A DNA stretch of 64,000 nt from Patiria pectinifera (lineage: Eukaryota > Echinodermata > Asteroidea > Valvatida > Asterinidae). The notes beneath the pieces were generated by a model that was not told the DNA's origin, searched no databases, and worked only from the letters and a program-made list of their open reading frames with translations. Made by a program: the position numbers and the translations under genes. This document shows positions 12,131-24,682 of the stretch, in pieces; the first letter of the stretch is position 1, and the number at the start of each line of letters is the position of its first letter. The stretch is taken from positions 9,418,932 through 9,482,931 of the forward strand of contig CM057138.1 of assembly GCA_029964075.1 (NCBI GenBank), in the 5' to 3' direction.

Positions 12131-12875
12131 ATGTTTACACACTCGTGGGACTTGGAAGACATCTGGTTTACCACTTAAATTACACTGGGGTCTATTTAAA
12201 CAAACATAAAGTAGCACATTGAAATTCGAAACCAGAGCGAATAGCCCTGTTTCAGTCTTGGCTTTTGCCTGCTTGAATTAACTTGTGCCTGTTTTTCAAT
12301 AAGGTCGGATTTGGTTAAGTAGTATAGGTACCGGGATGTGTCACAAATTAATACAAATCTTATCAATTTGATCGTTTAATTAGTCCATATATCTCTTCAG
12401 CTTCAATGCAATGTTAATATGTTGATCACTGAGGGTCAATGCCAAAGAAATATACACGTTATTTTTCCTTCCAATTATGGCGTTATGTCTGATTGACTTG
12501 AGACCACCACCCTAAGATCAATCTTTTGTTGATTCATGGCGCCATCACGTGTCATGACCTCAGATTAAAGGGGCAACTAAAGGTCCGATTCAGTTGTAAC
12601 ACATACTGTTATCTATATATATAAGAGAGAAGTTTACTCGGCCTGCGAGACGATGTTTGCTCATGAAAGGATCCGAGACCGCGGGCTCACGCGGCGCCAA
12701 AATCGCTCCACGTCCGTGGAAAAATGCGGAGGGTGTCTTCCGCCGGGTCGGACGCTTCGGGTCGTCCTTATTTTCCCGTACGGACCGGCGATCCGTTTCG
12801 TCGATTTTTCGTGACTGCATTTTGCACAGGAATTTGCCGTCGTGTGCGCTTTCACGTTGACTGCCTGGTCGCCCC

Positions 12876-13542
12876 TAGCCTTTTGCCCAGGCCTTCGTGG
12901 CGTAGAGCGGCGGAGTTGCGAAGACCCGAAGCGACAGGAGCAAAGATTAAGTCAGCACGCACGAGTGGCAAAGCCACGAGGCCTTTTGCAACTTGATTTT
13001 GTTGAATTATTCATAGTTTTTATGCAAATAAGAAGCGTGCTGAAGGTTAACCAATCACAACGCAGATTTTGCCTAGTCGCTTCCATTTAAAAAAAAGGGT
13101 GAGTAAGGAAACCGTAAGAGCAAATAACTGTAAGTTCAGATGAAAAATAAGTTCAAACCTTCAAATAATTTGTTGAAATACCTTTATAAGTAAAGTTAAA
13201 GTAAGATAATGTAATAACAATTACGCAGTCACGATCTCGTGGAAAACTAGACTCGCATTTTTTGTTTTTAAATTTTGTGCAAGCATCCGACGTGACGCGT
13301 CGACGAGTCCGCATCCGGGTGGTAGCACGCACGCACGAAAAGGCTGATGATTGGTTGGAATTTTGCTACCCTGTTGGGGTAGCAAAAATCGAGATTATAA
13401 AGAGAAACATAAGAATCACGACAAGTTGCAAAAGGCCCTCGTGGCTTCGCCACTCGCATGTGTGGTCTCCATCTCCAGTCGCTTCGCGTTCGCCGCTTTG
13501 AATGCGGGCAAGTTAAGCCACGATGGCGTTGGTGAAAGGCTA
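12876..13542. mobile_element. Long-TIR DNA element nested in the Helitron
   Basis: The termini are TAGCCTTTTGCC and GGTGAAAGGCTA, inverted, and the inverted similarity extends inwards past GAGTGGCAAAGCCACGAGG to GCAACTTG (about 120 bases each side). It is flanked by the 9-bp direct repeat GGTCGCCCC at 12867-12875 and 13543-13551. The second Helitron copy has the empty site (GGCCGCCCC, 38307-38315). Nine-base duplications and long TIRs fit Mutator-like elements; no transposase is present. Confidence 0.8.
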
Positions 13543-14901
13543 GGTCGCCCCCCGTGCTGGCTTTTTCTGCGTGTCTAGACTGTGCGAGGTCAGCGAGGCC
13601 AACGTAGGGGTTTCGTTTATGTGTTCTACTCGGCCGTTCGGCAAAAGCGTTCACCAAACGTTAGTATGGGGTGACCTTGGTAAAATATTTTTGTCCATGG
13701 TGCGTGGCCACCAAGTGTCCCTATTCTTTCATATGCTTCGCTTGCCGCCCGTGCGCCGAGTGCAACGAATACTCAGAAGGACTATACATTAGTATGCCTA
13801 GCGCGGTCTGACCAATCGAAAGTCTACACTGCGTGGCACTTCCCGGCTATGCGTAAAACCGTCACTGGCAACGCGCACTGCAGCCTGCTCCACACCCTAG
13901 AAACGAGGTTGAGTCTACGGTGCTCGCTATTTGAAGCGCAAGCATGTGACGTCGCGTGAAAGAGTGCTGTTGCTTCCATAATGTGTTTACAGCTCCATGC
14001 TTCCACCACCAAGGCTGAGCGTTGTGAGTTCGCTGCCCGCACGTATAATTCAGTGTCGCGTTATAATTTCGGGGGCCTGTTTGGGGTCAACGAAGGATCG
14101 ATGCATTGCTTCAAATATCACGATAAAGTTGAATCGACTTCTTCCTCGCAGACGGTGTCGCAAATTGTAAGAAGTCAAGTTTACGTTTGTTGAAGAGTCC
14201 AATACTGAAACTTAATTGTGATCGACCTTCCTCCATGATTCAGACCGAATTTTATGGTAACACTCAACATTTTCATTTCAAATGACACCTTCACGTTTTA
14301 TTGCATTACTAATTTATTGTCAAAATTGTACCTACAATCAGCCTTCGCCTGTGTACTACAGTAACCTTTTCACTACGTTTTCCAAATGCGACTGCCTCAC
14401 AAAATGCCAATTTAACAGACCAACGGGAACATTTACAGACAGTTGCCATGGTACATAATTATCATGTGTGTAAATCGACGGGGGATAGGGGAAACCCATG
14501 CACCCCCCCCCCCCATTTTAAAGCGGGGGACATTGTTTGGTCCCCCGCCCCACCCCACCCCCACTTTTTCTTCCCCGAAAAAAATCGTAGCCTACAATAA
14601 TGATTATATTGCTCAGAATGCATGTGGCTGATTCAATTACTCCAAACTCAAAACTTTAAAAGATGACCTTTTGCTCAAATTGGTTTTAGTGGTCAGAAAT
14701 TGCCTCAGATCACACCACAGAAATTGCTTTTCTATAACTGCATGTTCTCCCCAACTATAATCTCCACATTTTCATCCACAGCACTACGCCCTACCCGATC
14801 TACGATCGGGTAAATCAGCTTGTACATGATATTTAGTGACATGACGAATTTCGTCATCACGTCACAGAGCAATTGAAAAACCCCCCAGACAAAGCAGCTT
14901 C

Positions 14902-14919
14902 GTGTTCGTACACGAACAC
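14902..14919 (+). other. Helitron 3' hairpin
   Basis: A seven-base stem GTGTTCG/CGAACAC with loop TACA precedes the CTAG terminus by four bases. Confidence 0.85.
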
Positions 14920-14927
14920 ATTTCTAG

Positions 14928-16110
14928 TTTTCTCCGGTTTTGTACGTTATATGAGAGAAAAATGAATTGCTACAACCATTCAGTTTACGGGCAAAGATAC
15001 AGCCTGGTCCTTTGTTGAGGGGTCATTACATTTATGAAAGTTTCAAAGACATTCCCAAGTTCACAAACATCTGGTATGTTTGTGTATTAGGTAGCATGAC
15101 GCAAACTAGAGATGGGTTTGTGTACGAGCACAAGCTGCATGCTTCGTGGGTTTGTGGAAGGGTGAAATGAGTCTTCGTTATGTCAATATCGTATAGCACA
15201 CAATGTAACATTTAGAATTTGGCTAAAGTCTTTAGGATTTGACTATACTGTTATAATACGGTAGCTGTGGCTATTATAAAGAGCGCGATGAACGATGAAC
15301 ACAAAGAATACAAAGATACTCTGGTATGAGCTCAGCTTTATGGAGTAACTTTTTTATTCTCAAGAACTCAATTCTACTGGGCCTTGTGTAAATACAGCAT
15401 TATTTGAGACAGAAGACAATAAGTCACAGAAGACGACTGGCCCGAGCATAGGGCTGAGTCAGCTTATGGCTATGCCTCTGGTTTTCCAGGGAGAAGAAGG
15501 AGACCTCAATGAAAGTGGGAAAATGTGGACATTTTATACAATTTCTGAGGGGCAACTTTGAGTGAAAATAGGATATGATGTTATTTAAGGAAAACATAGC
15601 TTATATGACATCATTTCTGAGTAAAGGTAGATTGACCATGGAGTGGACTGACGTAATGGTCAGTCTGGGGGAGTACCCTTAGGCCTATGAGGTAGTTTTT
15701 CCCTGCACAAGGGTGAAATCACAACCTTGGTATGCTGTGGGTGCTTGCTTGGAAAAGAGTGACGTGTAAGACCTTGGGGTGTAATGTGGAACACCCGTTG
15801 TGAGAGTGGTATAGTGTGGGTGCTCAGGAAGATTCGAAATTTCGGTCTTAACTGTGTGGCCTAGCTTTCGGGGGGAAAAAACACAGCAAATGAAAGCAAA
15901 AATAGAACAAACTGAGATATTGTACGTCGGGAGAACCATGCATTTAAGTGCATGTTGGGTACTTTGCTCGCATTCCATTTTCAGGAAACAAATTATTGAC
16001 TTCTTATGAATCAAGGGATGAAAAAAAAATCGGAATACCTCATCTAGTCAAAAACAATGTATAAAATAAGTTTAAAACAAACTTGGATTGGAAAAAACGG
16101 TCAATAAACA
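14928..16110. other. Intergenic, no gene recognised
   Basis: Short open frames only. The minus frame at 15685-16014 has no recognisable domain and no splice context that would support it. Confidence 0.45.
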
Positions 16111-16119
16111 AGGTTTTAA

Positions 16120-16640
16120 TAAAAACAATTACAGTTCGTTTGTGCAAAAAGCTAAATATCGTGCAAATGGGGAGGGGGTGGGGGTTGTTAGTTAGCCGTC
16201 CTTCAGTAAAAAAAAAACCCAATAATTTAAACTGTACTATGCCCGCCATCGCGCATCCCCAGTTTGTTTACCTTTTTCACCCGGATTACTCCCGGGTACC
16301 ATGTGTTCATTATCGGATAAAAATGGCATAACAATTTAATTACTGGAATCAAGTCCAATTTTGTGCTAAAAACTAAACATCGTGCAAATGGGAAGGAGCT
16401 AGGGTGGGGGTGTTAGTCAGCTGTCCTTCAGTTCATACCTTATATTGGGTTATTAAACACGTAAACAATTTTTGCCCGACATCATGCATCCCATTGCTTT
16501 TACCTTTTTCACCTCCTTACAAATCCAATTCCTCCACCCCCAGAACAACTGTTCACAAGACCCATCCTTAACCACCACAAACAGTACAATGTGTTCATTA
16601 TTGGGAACAAATGGCATAACAATTTAATTACTGAAATCAA
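16120..16640. repeat. Two-copy tandem duplication
   Basis: About 16135-16350 recurs at about 16368-16645. Shared blocks are TCGTGCAAATGGG, GTTAGT(T/C)AG, CTGTCCTTCAGT-like, TTGTTTACCTTTTTCACC-like, TGTGTTCATTAT and ATGGCATAACAATTTAATTACTG. Confidence 0.7.
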
Positions 16641-17092
16641 ATCGAATCCACAACAATTATTATTTCATTCTCTGATGCAAAATAACCGCAAAGGACAAAA
16701 CCGTTGATAGTCTCTCTTTTTGGGACCGTAGCGAAAATCTCATTTGAACCCGTATACAGTATAGCTGTTCTTGTACACGGTCGATTGTGCACACGTGTAA
16801 AGTGAGACACTGGCGATCTGGAAAATCGCCCGTCTGGCCATATCCTTCCATCATTCCTGCACACATTAACTTGCACGTTTGTTTATGGTGTAAATCGAGG
16901 ATTTTCATTTGTTCCTCTTCCCTTTTCCTTTGTTTGTAGTTCGCAACAGCTCTCATTGGTTTGTACACGTTTTCTAATCGAGGTCGAGCGTCCTCGATTT
17001 GGATCCTGTCCTCGATTCACCGATGATGTTGCACATGTGTGTCCTCGACTTTACGCCCTAAACAAACGCCATTGCGCACATACACCACGTTA

Positions 17093-17280
17093 TAGACTTG
17101 GATAAGTAATAAGTCTGGGTTGCGCTCGGTCTTTATCTAAATGTGAGCATATATAGCGCATACGTACGTACGTACACTAGTACAACCGTACCATATAACG
17201 CACCCTCATGCGTCAAATCCAGACCAACATGTTAAAAACGTACATGTACATGTTATTTTTATGTGATGCAGCAACCCCAT
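17093..17280. repeat. Truncated relative of the 34202-35377 element
   Basis: TAGACTTGGATAAG..AAGTCTGGGTTGCGCTCGGTCT, CCTCATGCGTC, ATGTTAAAAACGTACATGTACA and GCAGCAACC appear in the same order as at 34203-34380. The matching right end is not seen, so this looks like a left-end fragment or diverged copy. Confidence 0.6.
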
Positions 17281-18208
17281 AGAGCTGTATTAAATTACTA
17301 GAGCGCTAACTTCGTGAACAAAGTAATGCCTGCTGGGTGCATCCATCTTTGTGCACAAACCTATGGAGACCTAGAAATTTTGTACGGCTTTTGTACGGCT
17401 ATTTGCATATCTGCGTTTGTATTCCAAACCGGTGCGTTATCGAAGCCAATCCGGTTCGTTAGTAAAAACGTCATACACGCACACGCACCACTGATTACTA
17501 GCGCCCATTGGCTACAAACACTCGAGCTGCGTTAACTTCCGGTTCCAATCGTGCAGAAAGTGTTGGAGGTGACGTCACACTAACGAACCGGATACGCCCA
17601 AATCCGAAACGCACGATCAGCAAATGGGCGTGTCATTTTGCTCTACGCAAACAGCGCAACGCGTGCGCGTATTCACTGCAGATGCTTTTTGCCGTCACGT
17701 TTTTTGAACCGTCAATGACGCGCTTAAGTTGTTTGCGTATGTTCTACTTGCGCGTTGCATGTAGAGTACACTTTCAAAATTCAATCCATTTAATTTCATT
17801 ATGTTCTACAAACACGCACATAAATTCAAAATGTCTGCGCCCAGGCCGGCTTCAATTAAAGCGTCTCTGCGCGCAGAATGAGGAAAGATGCTTGGTTTAG
17901 GAAAGGTAAATATGTCGATGGGCGAAGTGTTTAAAGAAAATAAATCGTAGATCTACGCTTTCGTCGTAAACATCCTCAGTATACAATACTGCACTGCTGT
18001 ACTGTTACTGTTAATTGTTACAAGCTGCCGTATGACTGTTGTAAATTTGGCCAATCATTGCCTTCCATGGGGCTGGATCAATGCTGGTTCAGGGACCATT
18101 TTTTCGCTTGTTCTTTGACTGAAGCCGGTCTTTATATCACCGTTAATACACCCCCACGTGATCGAGTCTCGACCAATCAGGAACCATCAACTCTCCAAGG
18201 TATTTATT
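17281..18208. other. Intergenic, no gene recognised
   Basis: A plus open frame of 130 codons (17508-17900) has no recognisable domain and low plausibility. Nothing else is supported. Confidence 0.4.
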
Positions 18209-18238
18209 AGCTGTTTCGGTGTACACGTCGAAACAGCT
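18209..18238. repeat. Perfect hairpin
   Basis: AGCTGTTTCG, ten bases, CGAAACAGCT: a ten-base perfect stem just outside the 3' end of the broken gene on the minus strand. It may be the terminus of a mobile element; no partner end is seen. Confidence 0.5.
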
Positions 18239-18413
18239 CTTGTTTTTGTTATTTCTTTTTTCTATTTTTTTTTCTTCACTTTTTCCCCCCATATGATATT
18301 ACGTATAGTGGACCTCTGAAGAACACGGGGAGAAGTGCATCATCCCTTTTTCCCCATCCATGTTGATCTGGCGAGCCAAGGTGTGGTTGAGGTATGTGTG
18401 AAGACATCCATAT

Positions 18414-21400
18414 CTATGTCTGCCATGACGCCCTTCCGACGTGTTCTACGAAGCTGGCTTCACAGGGTGGAAGATTGGCAAGAGGCCTGTCCGTCGTAGC
18501 CAGCTTGAGCCGCAGATGGTTGATGAGGTATCCTTGTGCATCCTTGTCTTTCTCGCCCTGGTAATACATAATTGCCACAAACTTTCTTGCTGCATCTATT
18601 ACTCCCTTTTTCTCAGTTTCTGCCAGTTTGGAAAGATCGGTAAAGCGCTTAGCTCCCTTGGACTTCAGAGGATTGAACACTTTCTTCTTGCCGATCCCAA
18701 ATAGGGAAGAAACAGAATCACATCCGGTCAGTGAGTGTACTGCAGGAAGAATTCGGCAGAAGTCAGAATCGAGTGATTCGCATATTGCGTGTACGGGAAT
18801 GAATCGGCGCCTGTCTGTTGTCCTTGTTATGATACCTGTTTCAATCCACATCACAGGAATGTGTTCCATTCTAGAATGTGTCCGGAGACTTGATTATCAC
18901 CTGTTCTTTCAAACCACTGGAGCCAAAAGTTGCATTCGCGGATGAAACGTGCAAAAACAGTCTTGTATCAGCTTCTTCTTGTGTACTAAACATATCTGTC
19001 GCATCTTCAACACCACTGCTGGTGATGAACTTTGTCAGCATTTCATCAGAGAAACTTCCAGCAATGATAATAAGTGTTTGTGATGGATGAGGTCTCAGGG
19101 CAGTTGGGGTATTGTGAACCATGTACTTACAGATGGCTGTACAAGTGACTGTTTGTTCACTGTAACATTCAGGAATTTCTTCCAAGGAGGTACTGGACGG
19201 CCACCGATCACCTGGTATATCCAACCCTGGATCCTGTGCGATGATGCCTTTCTGCTGTCTTCACGGAACTGCTACAGTCATATCTGTCAAAGACTTCTGT
19301 TACCGTGTCTGCTTTGTCAAATCCTTTCAGGACCTGCCTCAAGTATGCCGCAGCTAAGTCATCAAATGTACGGAACTTGTCTCCTGCCATCATCTGAATG
19401 ACAGCCATGGCATCTCTGATGTAAACTGTGCTAGATGTTGCGCTAGCAGGTAACTCTGTCACCTTTTCTGCTTGAGATTCTAGCCGGTGGCCTAATTCGG
19501 CCTTGTTTGTTTTCCTCATTATACCATCAGGGTGGAAGATGGACACTGGAACAGCTCCTATTGGGTGACTCAGTACAGTTGTCAGTGAGACATCATCTCT
19601 GCATCTCGCCAACGTCAATGCTCAACGGAAGACAATTTCTGGACTAATGGTCCCTGCATTTGTTCTACCATCCCCGGACCGGAATGTGGTCTTCATACAC
19701 ATGTCAGCAAATGTCTTGATGCCAGATTTCGTAATAGGACTGTATAGAACCCCCGTGTCCCACCGGAAGTCAAAGCTCCTGTCACAAACCTCTCCATGTT
19801 GTCTTTGCCAACCTTTGCAATATTCAGAAGAGACTCTTGTACTTCTTGTGTTGCATGAAGTCCAGATGTGATTCAGGTTCAAATGGGTTGGTCATGTTGT
19901 TGATTACATGGTCGATAATGGCTGTAACGTGCTCTTCATCTTTCTTCCGTCTGGAGGGCAGATTCTGTTTATGATCTGTGTCTTCTCTACTGGTTGCCAA
20001 TCCACTTCTTTCACTCATAGCCTTTGCATACTCGTTCATCATGTGCCTCGTTAGAGTCCATCGGATAACGGCTTGCTTTTTCCTGGTCAGACCAACAATT
20101 CCACCATTGCTTTTTGAGTCTTTGATGACGGTTTTCTCAACTGCCATGTCACTCCTAACTCCATTAAATGAACCAGGATTCTGATGAATTGCAGACTCTC
20201 CAGACTAAAAGGCATTCTGAACATCACTAGGAAGATCTACCATGTCAAGGCTGTAGACTGGGCTCCATCTAGCATAGTTTGGTCTGCTGGCAGCGAAGAA
20301 ATAAGGAATCATGGCACGCTGTGAATGGAGGTGAAGTTTCAAGTTGTCTTCTCGCTCAGCACGGCTATTGAGAAGCAGTATATCTGTATGACTTGCAAGA
20401 AGTGACCCCAGAACTTAAATGTAACAGACTGAAGACGTCCCCAGCTCTGGAATTGTTTCACCGAGGGAAGAATATGCTTGGCCACATCATCCTCAAGCTC
20501 TCTCACAGAACACTTTACAAGCTCACTGTCGTCAGACTCAGAAAATGTCTGTTGAACATCTGACATTTGCTGCCAAACACATTCCGGGATGGGACAGCTA
20601 TCTTCTCTATTTTCACACCATTTCACCATTGCAGACAGTTGAAGAGCAGTAAGAGCCTCATAGACTAGGGTCAATCCACGTACGGCACGATTGAACTGCT
20701 TTCCAGCAAGCATTTGATCTGCAGTACATGCTGCGTAGACGTCTGACTCAACAAGAAGATCCAATAATCCCGCATCTCCCCAGAACTTCCCTATGCATGC
20801 AATATAGCAGCAAAGTTGGTGGAAACCACCAAGGCTAAGTATGTAGGTACCAAATTCATTCGGAAAGTTCCATTTCACTTGTTGAGCGACAGCATATAAT
20901 TGCTGGTCCATAGTTTGAATGGCATGTAGTTGTCCTAAAGCTGCTGACATTTCTTTGCATTTCAGCATGGTAGTGTAATCTGTGGCTACATCAGCTGGTT
21001 TTGCATCCACAATAGCGGCAAATGCCACTGCTGTGTAAGTGGGCTTTCTTGTAGCAAGCTTGTGGTTGAATCCGGACCAAAACGGAATCACCTGAGAATC
21101 AACAGGTGATTCTCTTTCCCACGCTTCACAGCTGTTTCTGAAACACTACTCTGGTCATGGAATGTGCGTTGATATCAATATTATCATCCCCTTCTTGAAT
21201 TCGACTTCCACCTCTAGGAAGTGGTATGATTCCATTTGGAATGAACACGCCTTCTTGAAGAGTTTGTACTTTTAGCTGCGCTTGTAAAGAAACGACCATC
21301 ATCCCATTATAGGTGATACATGTATCACCTATGATGAGCCAGAAGCCATTGTTACTAAGGATGTCAATTAGCCTTCGAGATCCAAACTCATGATGTTTTG

Positions 21401-21500
21401 TGCAGCAAGACCTACTTAGAGTGGAGTGATTACATTGGAGCTGTTGAATACTAGTACTGCACTCAGCTATTGATAGAGTGCGTCTTCGGATACTTTCTGT
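18414..21500 (-). pseudogene. Broken copy of a large uncharacterised invertebrate protein family (TGCD family)
   Basis: Reading the minus strand from 21500 down, the frames give in order: HHEFGSRRLIDIL (about 21400), FIPNGIIPLPRGG and DNIDINA (about 21200), [19 protein letters not shown] and LVYEAL (20770-20650), YFFAASRPNYARWSPVY (about 20290), GGIVGLTRKKQAVIRWTLTR (about 20080), STQEEADTRLFLHVSS and IIKSPDT (about 18930), and HSLTGCDSVSSLFGIGKKK (about 18700). This is the order of an abundant invertebrate family of unknown function. The EADTR..DTD and TGCD segments recall FEN1/PIN-type nuclease motifs, but that is inference. Stops (for example after VQNAF near 20215) and frame changes make it a pseudogene. 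The N-terminal part is disrupted by a palindrome (21309-21332), and LINE DNA begins at about 21655. Confidence 0.7.
21309..21332. repeat. 24-base perfect palindrome inside the broken gene
   Basis: ATAGGTGATACA faces TGTATCACCTAT. The inverted copy of the gene carries a 23-base version at 43719-43741. It replaces the expected coding sequence right after the RRLIDIL segment, so it is probably an old small insertion that predates the duplication. Confidence 0.7.
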
Positions 21501-21689
21501 AGGAGGTAGTAGGTGCCAACAGATTCATAGGCCTTTGCATAGGACTTTCTGCACAAAATGAAACTAGGGGGTGAAGTTGAATGTATCTACATAATTCTTC
21601 AAATTTGTTGTGTATGAGAAATTGATTGATATTGCATTTTGTTGGCCCAATCATCAGCTTTTAAATCATGTATAGTTTGTTTGGAACTT

Positions 21690-23086
21690 TACCCACTCCA
21701 GCAGAAAGGCCTGGCGCACAATAAACTGACTGACTGGTCGAGGAAAAGCAGCCCCAGGCAAGTGCCCGGTCTCAGCCAACAACATTGCCTCGCAACTCGT
21801 GAAGAATGGCCGGCACAACCATAGTGATAGGTCATTCCAGAGGGAACTGAGAAAGAGTCTGTCAGAGCTGTGGAATCCCCCGGCGTCGACACTAATCTGT
21901 CCTCTGACTTCACACCATCTGAAGTCCGAGACGCCATCCGCCAGCTAAAATGTGGTAAAGCTCCGGGTCCAGACCTCGTCCATCCTGAATTCATCCTGCA
22001 CTCTGGGAAAACTGCCCTCACATGGCTCGGAAGATTTTTCTCCTCATGCATGCGGCGACTCAGAATCCCTAAGATCTGGAGAATTAGAGTGACGGTAATT
22101 GCCATTCCGAAGCTGAACAAGCCAACTGATGACGTTAAGAGTTACAGACGTCAGACCGATATCCCTGCTGTGCGTACCATATACGATCTTGGACCGCATG
22201 ATCCACAGCCGCCTGGAGCCTGTTATCGAGCCTCAATTACCACCAGAGCACGCAGGTTTCAGGCGCAGCAGGCAGTTGACCAAGTAACCCTTTTGACGCA
22301 GGACATTGAAGATGATTTCCAGACCAACTCGAAGGCGGGTGCAGTTTTCCTTGACCTCACAGCCGCCTATGATACCGTGTGGCACCGAGGTCTGGCATAC
22401 AAGCTGCTGAGGACTGTTCCTGACAAGCACGTGGTCCGGTTCATCACGGAGCTGATTTCCGACAGGGGCTTCATCCTGCCGCGGACCAGTGATGGTCAAT
22501 AAAGTCGCCTGCGGCGTTTGAGGAATGGTGTTCCAGAGGGCTCGGTGCTATCGCCAATGCTATTCAACATCTACCTGCATGACATCCCCCTCGAGCAAAT
22601 ACACCTATGCCGATGACCTTGCCATCCGGTCGTCTAGCAAGAGATGGGATCAGAGAGCAATCTCAACCGGGATGTAGCTACATTGTCGTCTTACCTGAAT
22701 AAGTGGAGACTCCTGCTCAGCGGCACAAAGACTGTCTCGGCAGCATTCCACCTCAACAACCGGGAAACTTCCCGCGAACTGAACATCGAGCTCAATGGAA
22801 CACGCTGACCCTGCCCCACAAGGGAAACATCTAGAAAAACTGAGGGACAAAGTGTCATCCTGCGCTGCCCTCCTCCGGCGGCTAGTTGGCATTTCCTGGG
22901 GCGCAAACACAAAAGTGCTTCGGACTACAGCACTAGCACTGGTGTATGCACCAGCAGAATACTGATGTGCTGCCACATGGTGCCGCAGTGCACACACGTA
23001 CTCGACTTGTTGATGTGCCTTTTAACAACTGCCTCCGCACTATCACTGGATGTCTACGACCAGTCCTTGCCGGTATTCTGCTATTA
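21690..23086 (+). pseudogene. Non-LTR retrotransposon (LINE) reverse transcriptase remnant
   Basis: The plus frames show CGKAPGPDLVHPEF, RIRVTVIAIPKLNKP, VDQVTLLTQDIEDDF, AVFLDLTAAYDTVWHRGL and, in another frame, TYADDLAIRS at about 22600. These are the order and motifs of a LINE reverse transcriptase (fingers, the DLTAAYDTVWH block, YADD). The linker upstream (VSANNIASQLV-like) matches the downstream part of the LINE at 62.2-63.9 kb, so it is the same family. Frameshifts near the DDVKSYR region and again after TSDGQ break it. Clade is uncertain (Jockey/CR1-like). Confidence 0.85.
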
Positions 23087-23400
23087 CCATAGGCTTGAAC
23101 ACCTTTGACCACTGTTATCAAGTGAGGCAAACTGAAGTGGTACGCGCATGTTTCAAGATTGTAAGGCAACGTGCGAAGACGTTCCAGCAATGCACAATTC
23201 AACGAGAAAGACAAAAAGAGCCAGACAGAAGAAGGACTGGGAGGACATAACCGAGAGGGCAGGCCAGCCCTGTACTTTGAAAGCTCCCACAGAGACATAC
23301 AGAGGACCGGTAGAGATGAAGTAAACTCGTGCATGGAGAGATGAAGTAAACTCGTGTATGGAGAGATGAAGGAAACTCGGTGGACGGGTGTTCCTATGTT
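23087..23400 (+). pseudogene. Possible LINE 3' tail plus short tandem repeat
   Basis: A frame reading RQKKDWEDITERAGQ resembles the C-terminal tail of some LINE ORF2 proteins. At 23311-23384 a unit of about 25 bases (GAGATGAAGTAAACTCGTG plus a few) is repeated three times. Weak support. Confidence 0.3.
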
Positions 23401-23804
23401 ACTTCCTACTACCAGCAGGATTACGGGATTAATGATGCTGTAAACTTGTTTTAATTTGTGCTAGTTTAAAAGCAACATTTCTTAGTACATGAGCTAGATC
23501 TAAGTAATATTTTGTCGAATCGATATTATAACTTATAAATAATAATCTGCCAATCAAAGGGACATTATTTTTTGTTTCCGTAGTCACATTTACATAACAT
23601 GAAGCCTAAATGTGCATTTGTAACCTGTTGATCTGAAATTTACGCGTACGTGAGAGCGCATGTTTTACACAGCTTAGACTGGTTCCCGGTCTTTCCAATG
23701 TCTTTCGAACTTGAATAGGATAGGATAATATATTTATTGGCAACCATTACTATCAACTGAAATGTTAGGCAAATTGGCTGAATGAGATGGGTCCTTACAA
23801 AAAC

Positions 23805-24010
23805 AAATAAGGAGTTCTTTGGTCTTTGAAGCGTTGATTTTCATGTCACTCCTCAGAGACCACTGGGAAGCAATGTCTGCAGATTCTTGAAGTGCTGACG
23901 CAGACCCCTTCTTGCAGATTTAAAATATAGTGCTGTCATCCACGTACTTGTACACAGGTTTCCAGGTCGTTAATCTGGACCAGGAAATCTTTTGGTCCAG
24001 ATAATGTTCC
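23805..24010 (-). pseudogene. Second LINE family, reverse transcriptase fragment
   Basis: The minus strand reads TTWKPVYKYVDDSTIF, a stop, then ICKKGSASALQESADIAS, QWSLRSDMKINASKTKELL. The KYVDDST block followed by the W..ENDM.IN.SKT-type segment is the palm region of a different LINE from the one at 21.7-23.1 kb. It is truncated on both sides, and an hAT-like MITE lies just beyond its 5' side. Confidence 0.75.
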
Positions 24011-24062
24011 CAGCGACCAAACTCTGACAGCACAGGCCCAATTTCGACGCGTTGAGCTCTAT

Positions 24063-24362
24063 CCACCAGCAAGGGCGGATCCAGAACACAATTCTTTTTT
24101 TTTTGGGGGGGGGGGCCAACAAAAAAAATTTGGTCCCCTCAAAAAGTGGGTCAAAAAAATTACGGCGTGGGGTTCGGGGCCCGCTTAAGGCCCCGAATTT
24201 TTTTTGGACTCTAGATGCTCTGTGGTGCGATCTGAGGCAATTTCTGACCACTTTAACCAATTTTTTTTAGGAAAAGATGGTGGTGTACTCATTGCCTGCC
24301 TTTATTGCGATGTCACATAAAAAAAAAAAAAAATGGTTTCGTTTTTTTGGGGGGGGGGGGCA
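24063..24362. mobile_element. hAT-like MITE, right end lost
   Basis: It starts CAAGGGCGGATCCAGAACAC and follows the 54100-54415 copy through the G run, GGGGCCCGCTTAAGG, TCTAGATGCTCTGTGGTG and GGAAAAGATGGTGGTGTA, but stops at CATGGCC. There it joins the tandem array directly. Confidence 0.75.
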
Positions 24363-24529
24363 TGGCCGGTACAAGCCAGCTAGACTGGTTCCCTGACCTT
24401 ACAATTCCCCAATATATGTAAACTGCTCTGTTTCTTCTTAAATGGAGCCAGGGAACCAGACTACAGGAAAATGATTGTTTTTTCTTGGTTTTTATAGCAT
24501 TTTCGAACCCAAAACCTAAAAAAAAGTCA

Positions 24530-24536
24530 GTGTAAC
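24530..24536. repeat. P-element target duplication, left
   Basis: GTGTAAC, repeated at 30655-30661. Uninterrupted sites with a single GTGTAAC are at 32679, 35889 and 62848. Confidence 0.9.
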
Positions 24537-24567
24537 CAAAGATACTAGAGAGGGGAAGATAGGACAG
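24537..24567. repeat. P-element terminal inverted repeat, left
   Basis: 31 bases, identical in reverse complement to 30624-30654. Confidence 0.95.
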
Positions 24568-24682
24568 TCCGCGCAAAACGGTGAAACCGGAAGTACTTGC
24601 TCAAAGGTCACGCTGGGGAAGGCGCCTCCTACGGCGGGTAGGTAAAACTTGCGACCAATAGCACAGCGCCATACAGTTTACA

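Larger units (their letters stand above)
12612..14927 (+). mobile_element. Helitron (non-autonomous), both ends present
   Basis: The 5' end is TCTATATATATAAGAGAG preceded by A. The 3' end is CTAG (14924-14927) followed by T, five bases after the hairpin GTGTTCG-TACA-CGAACAC at 14902-14919. A^T insertion, a 5' TC, a 3' CTAG and a hairpin just inside it are diagnostic for Helitrons. No Rep/helicase frame is visible, so it would depend on a partner. A second copy starts at 38052. A 667-bp DNA element is nested at 12876-13542. The interior is GC-rich with an hAT-like block near 14480-14720; no captured gene is recognised. Confidence 0.85.
20650..23086. repeat. Large inverted duplication, arm 1
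   Basis: This arm (part of the broken TGCD-family gene plus LINE DNA) is the reverse-complement counterpart of 42013-44488. The outer limit is TAAGAGCCTC here, which equals the last bases before the N gap in arm 2. The inner limit is CTATTA at 23086. Confidence 0.85.

Noticed and set aside
17508..17900. A 130-codon plus frame
   Set aside because: No domain, no compositional bias or splice context; long by chance in a GC-richer stretch.
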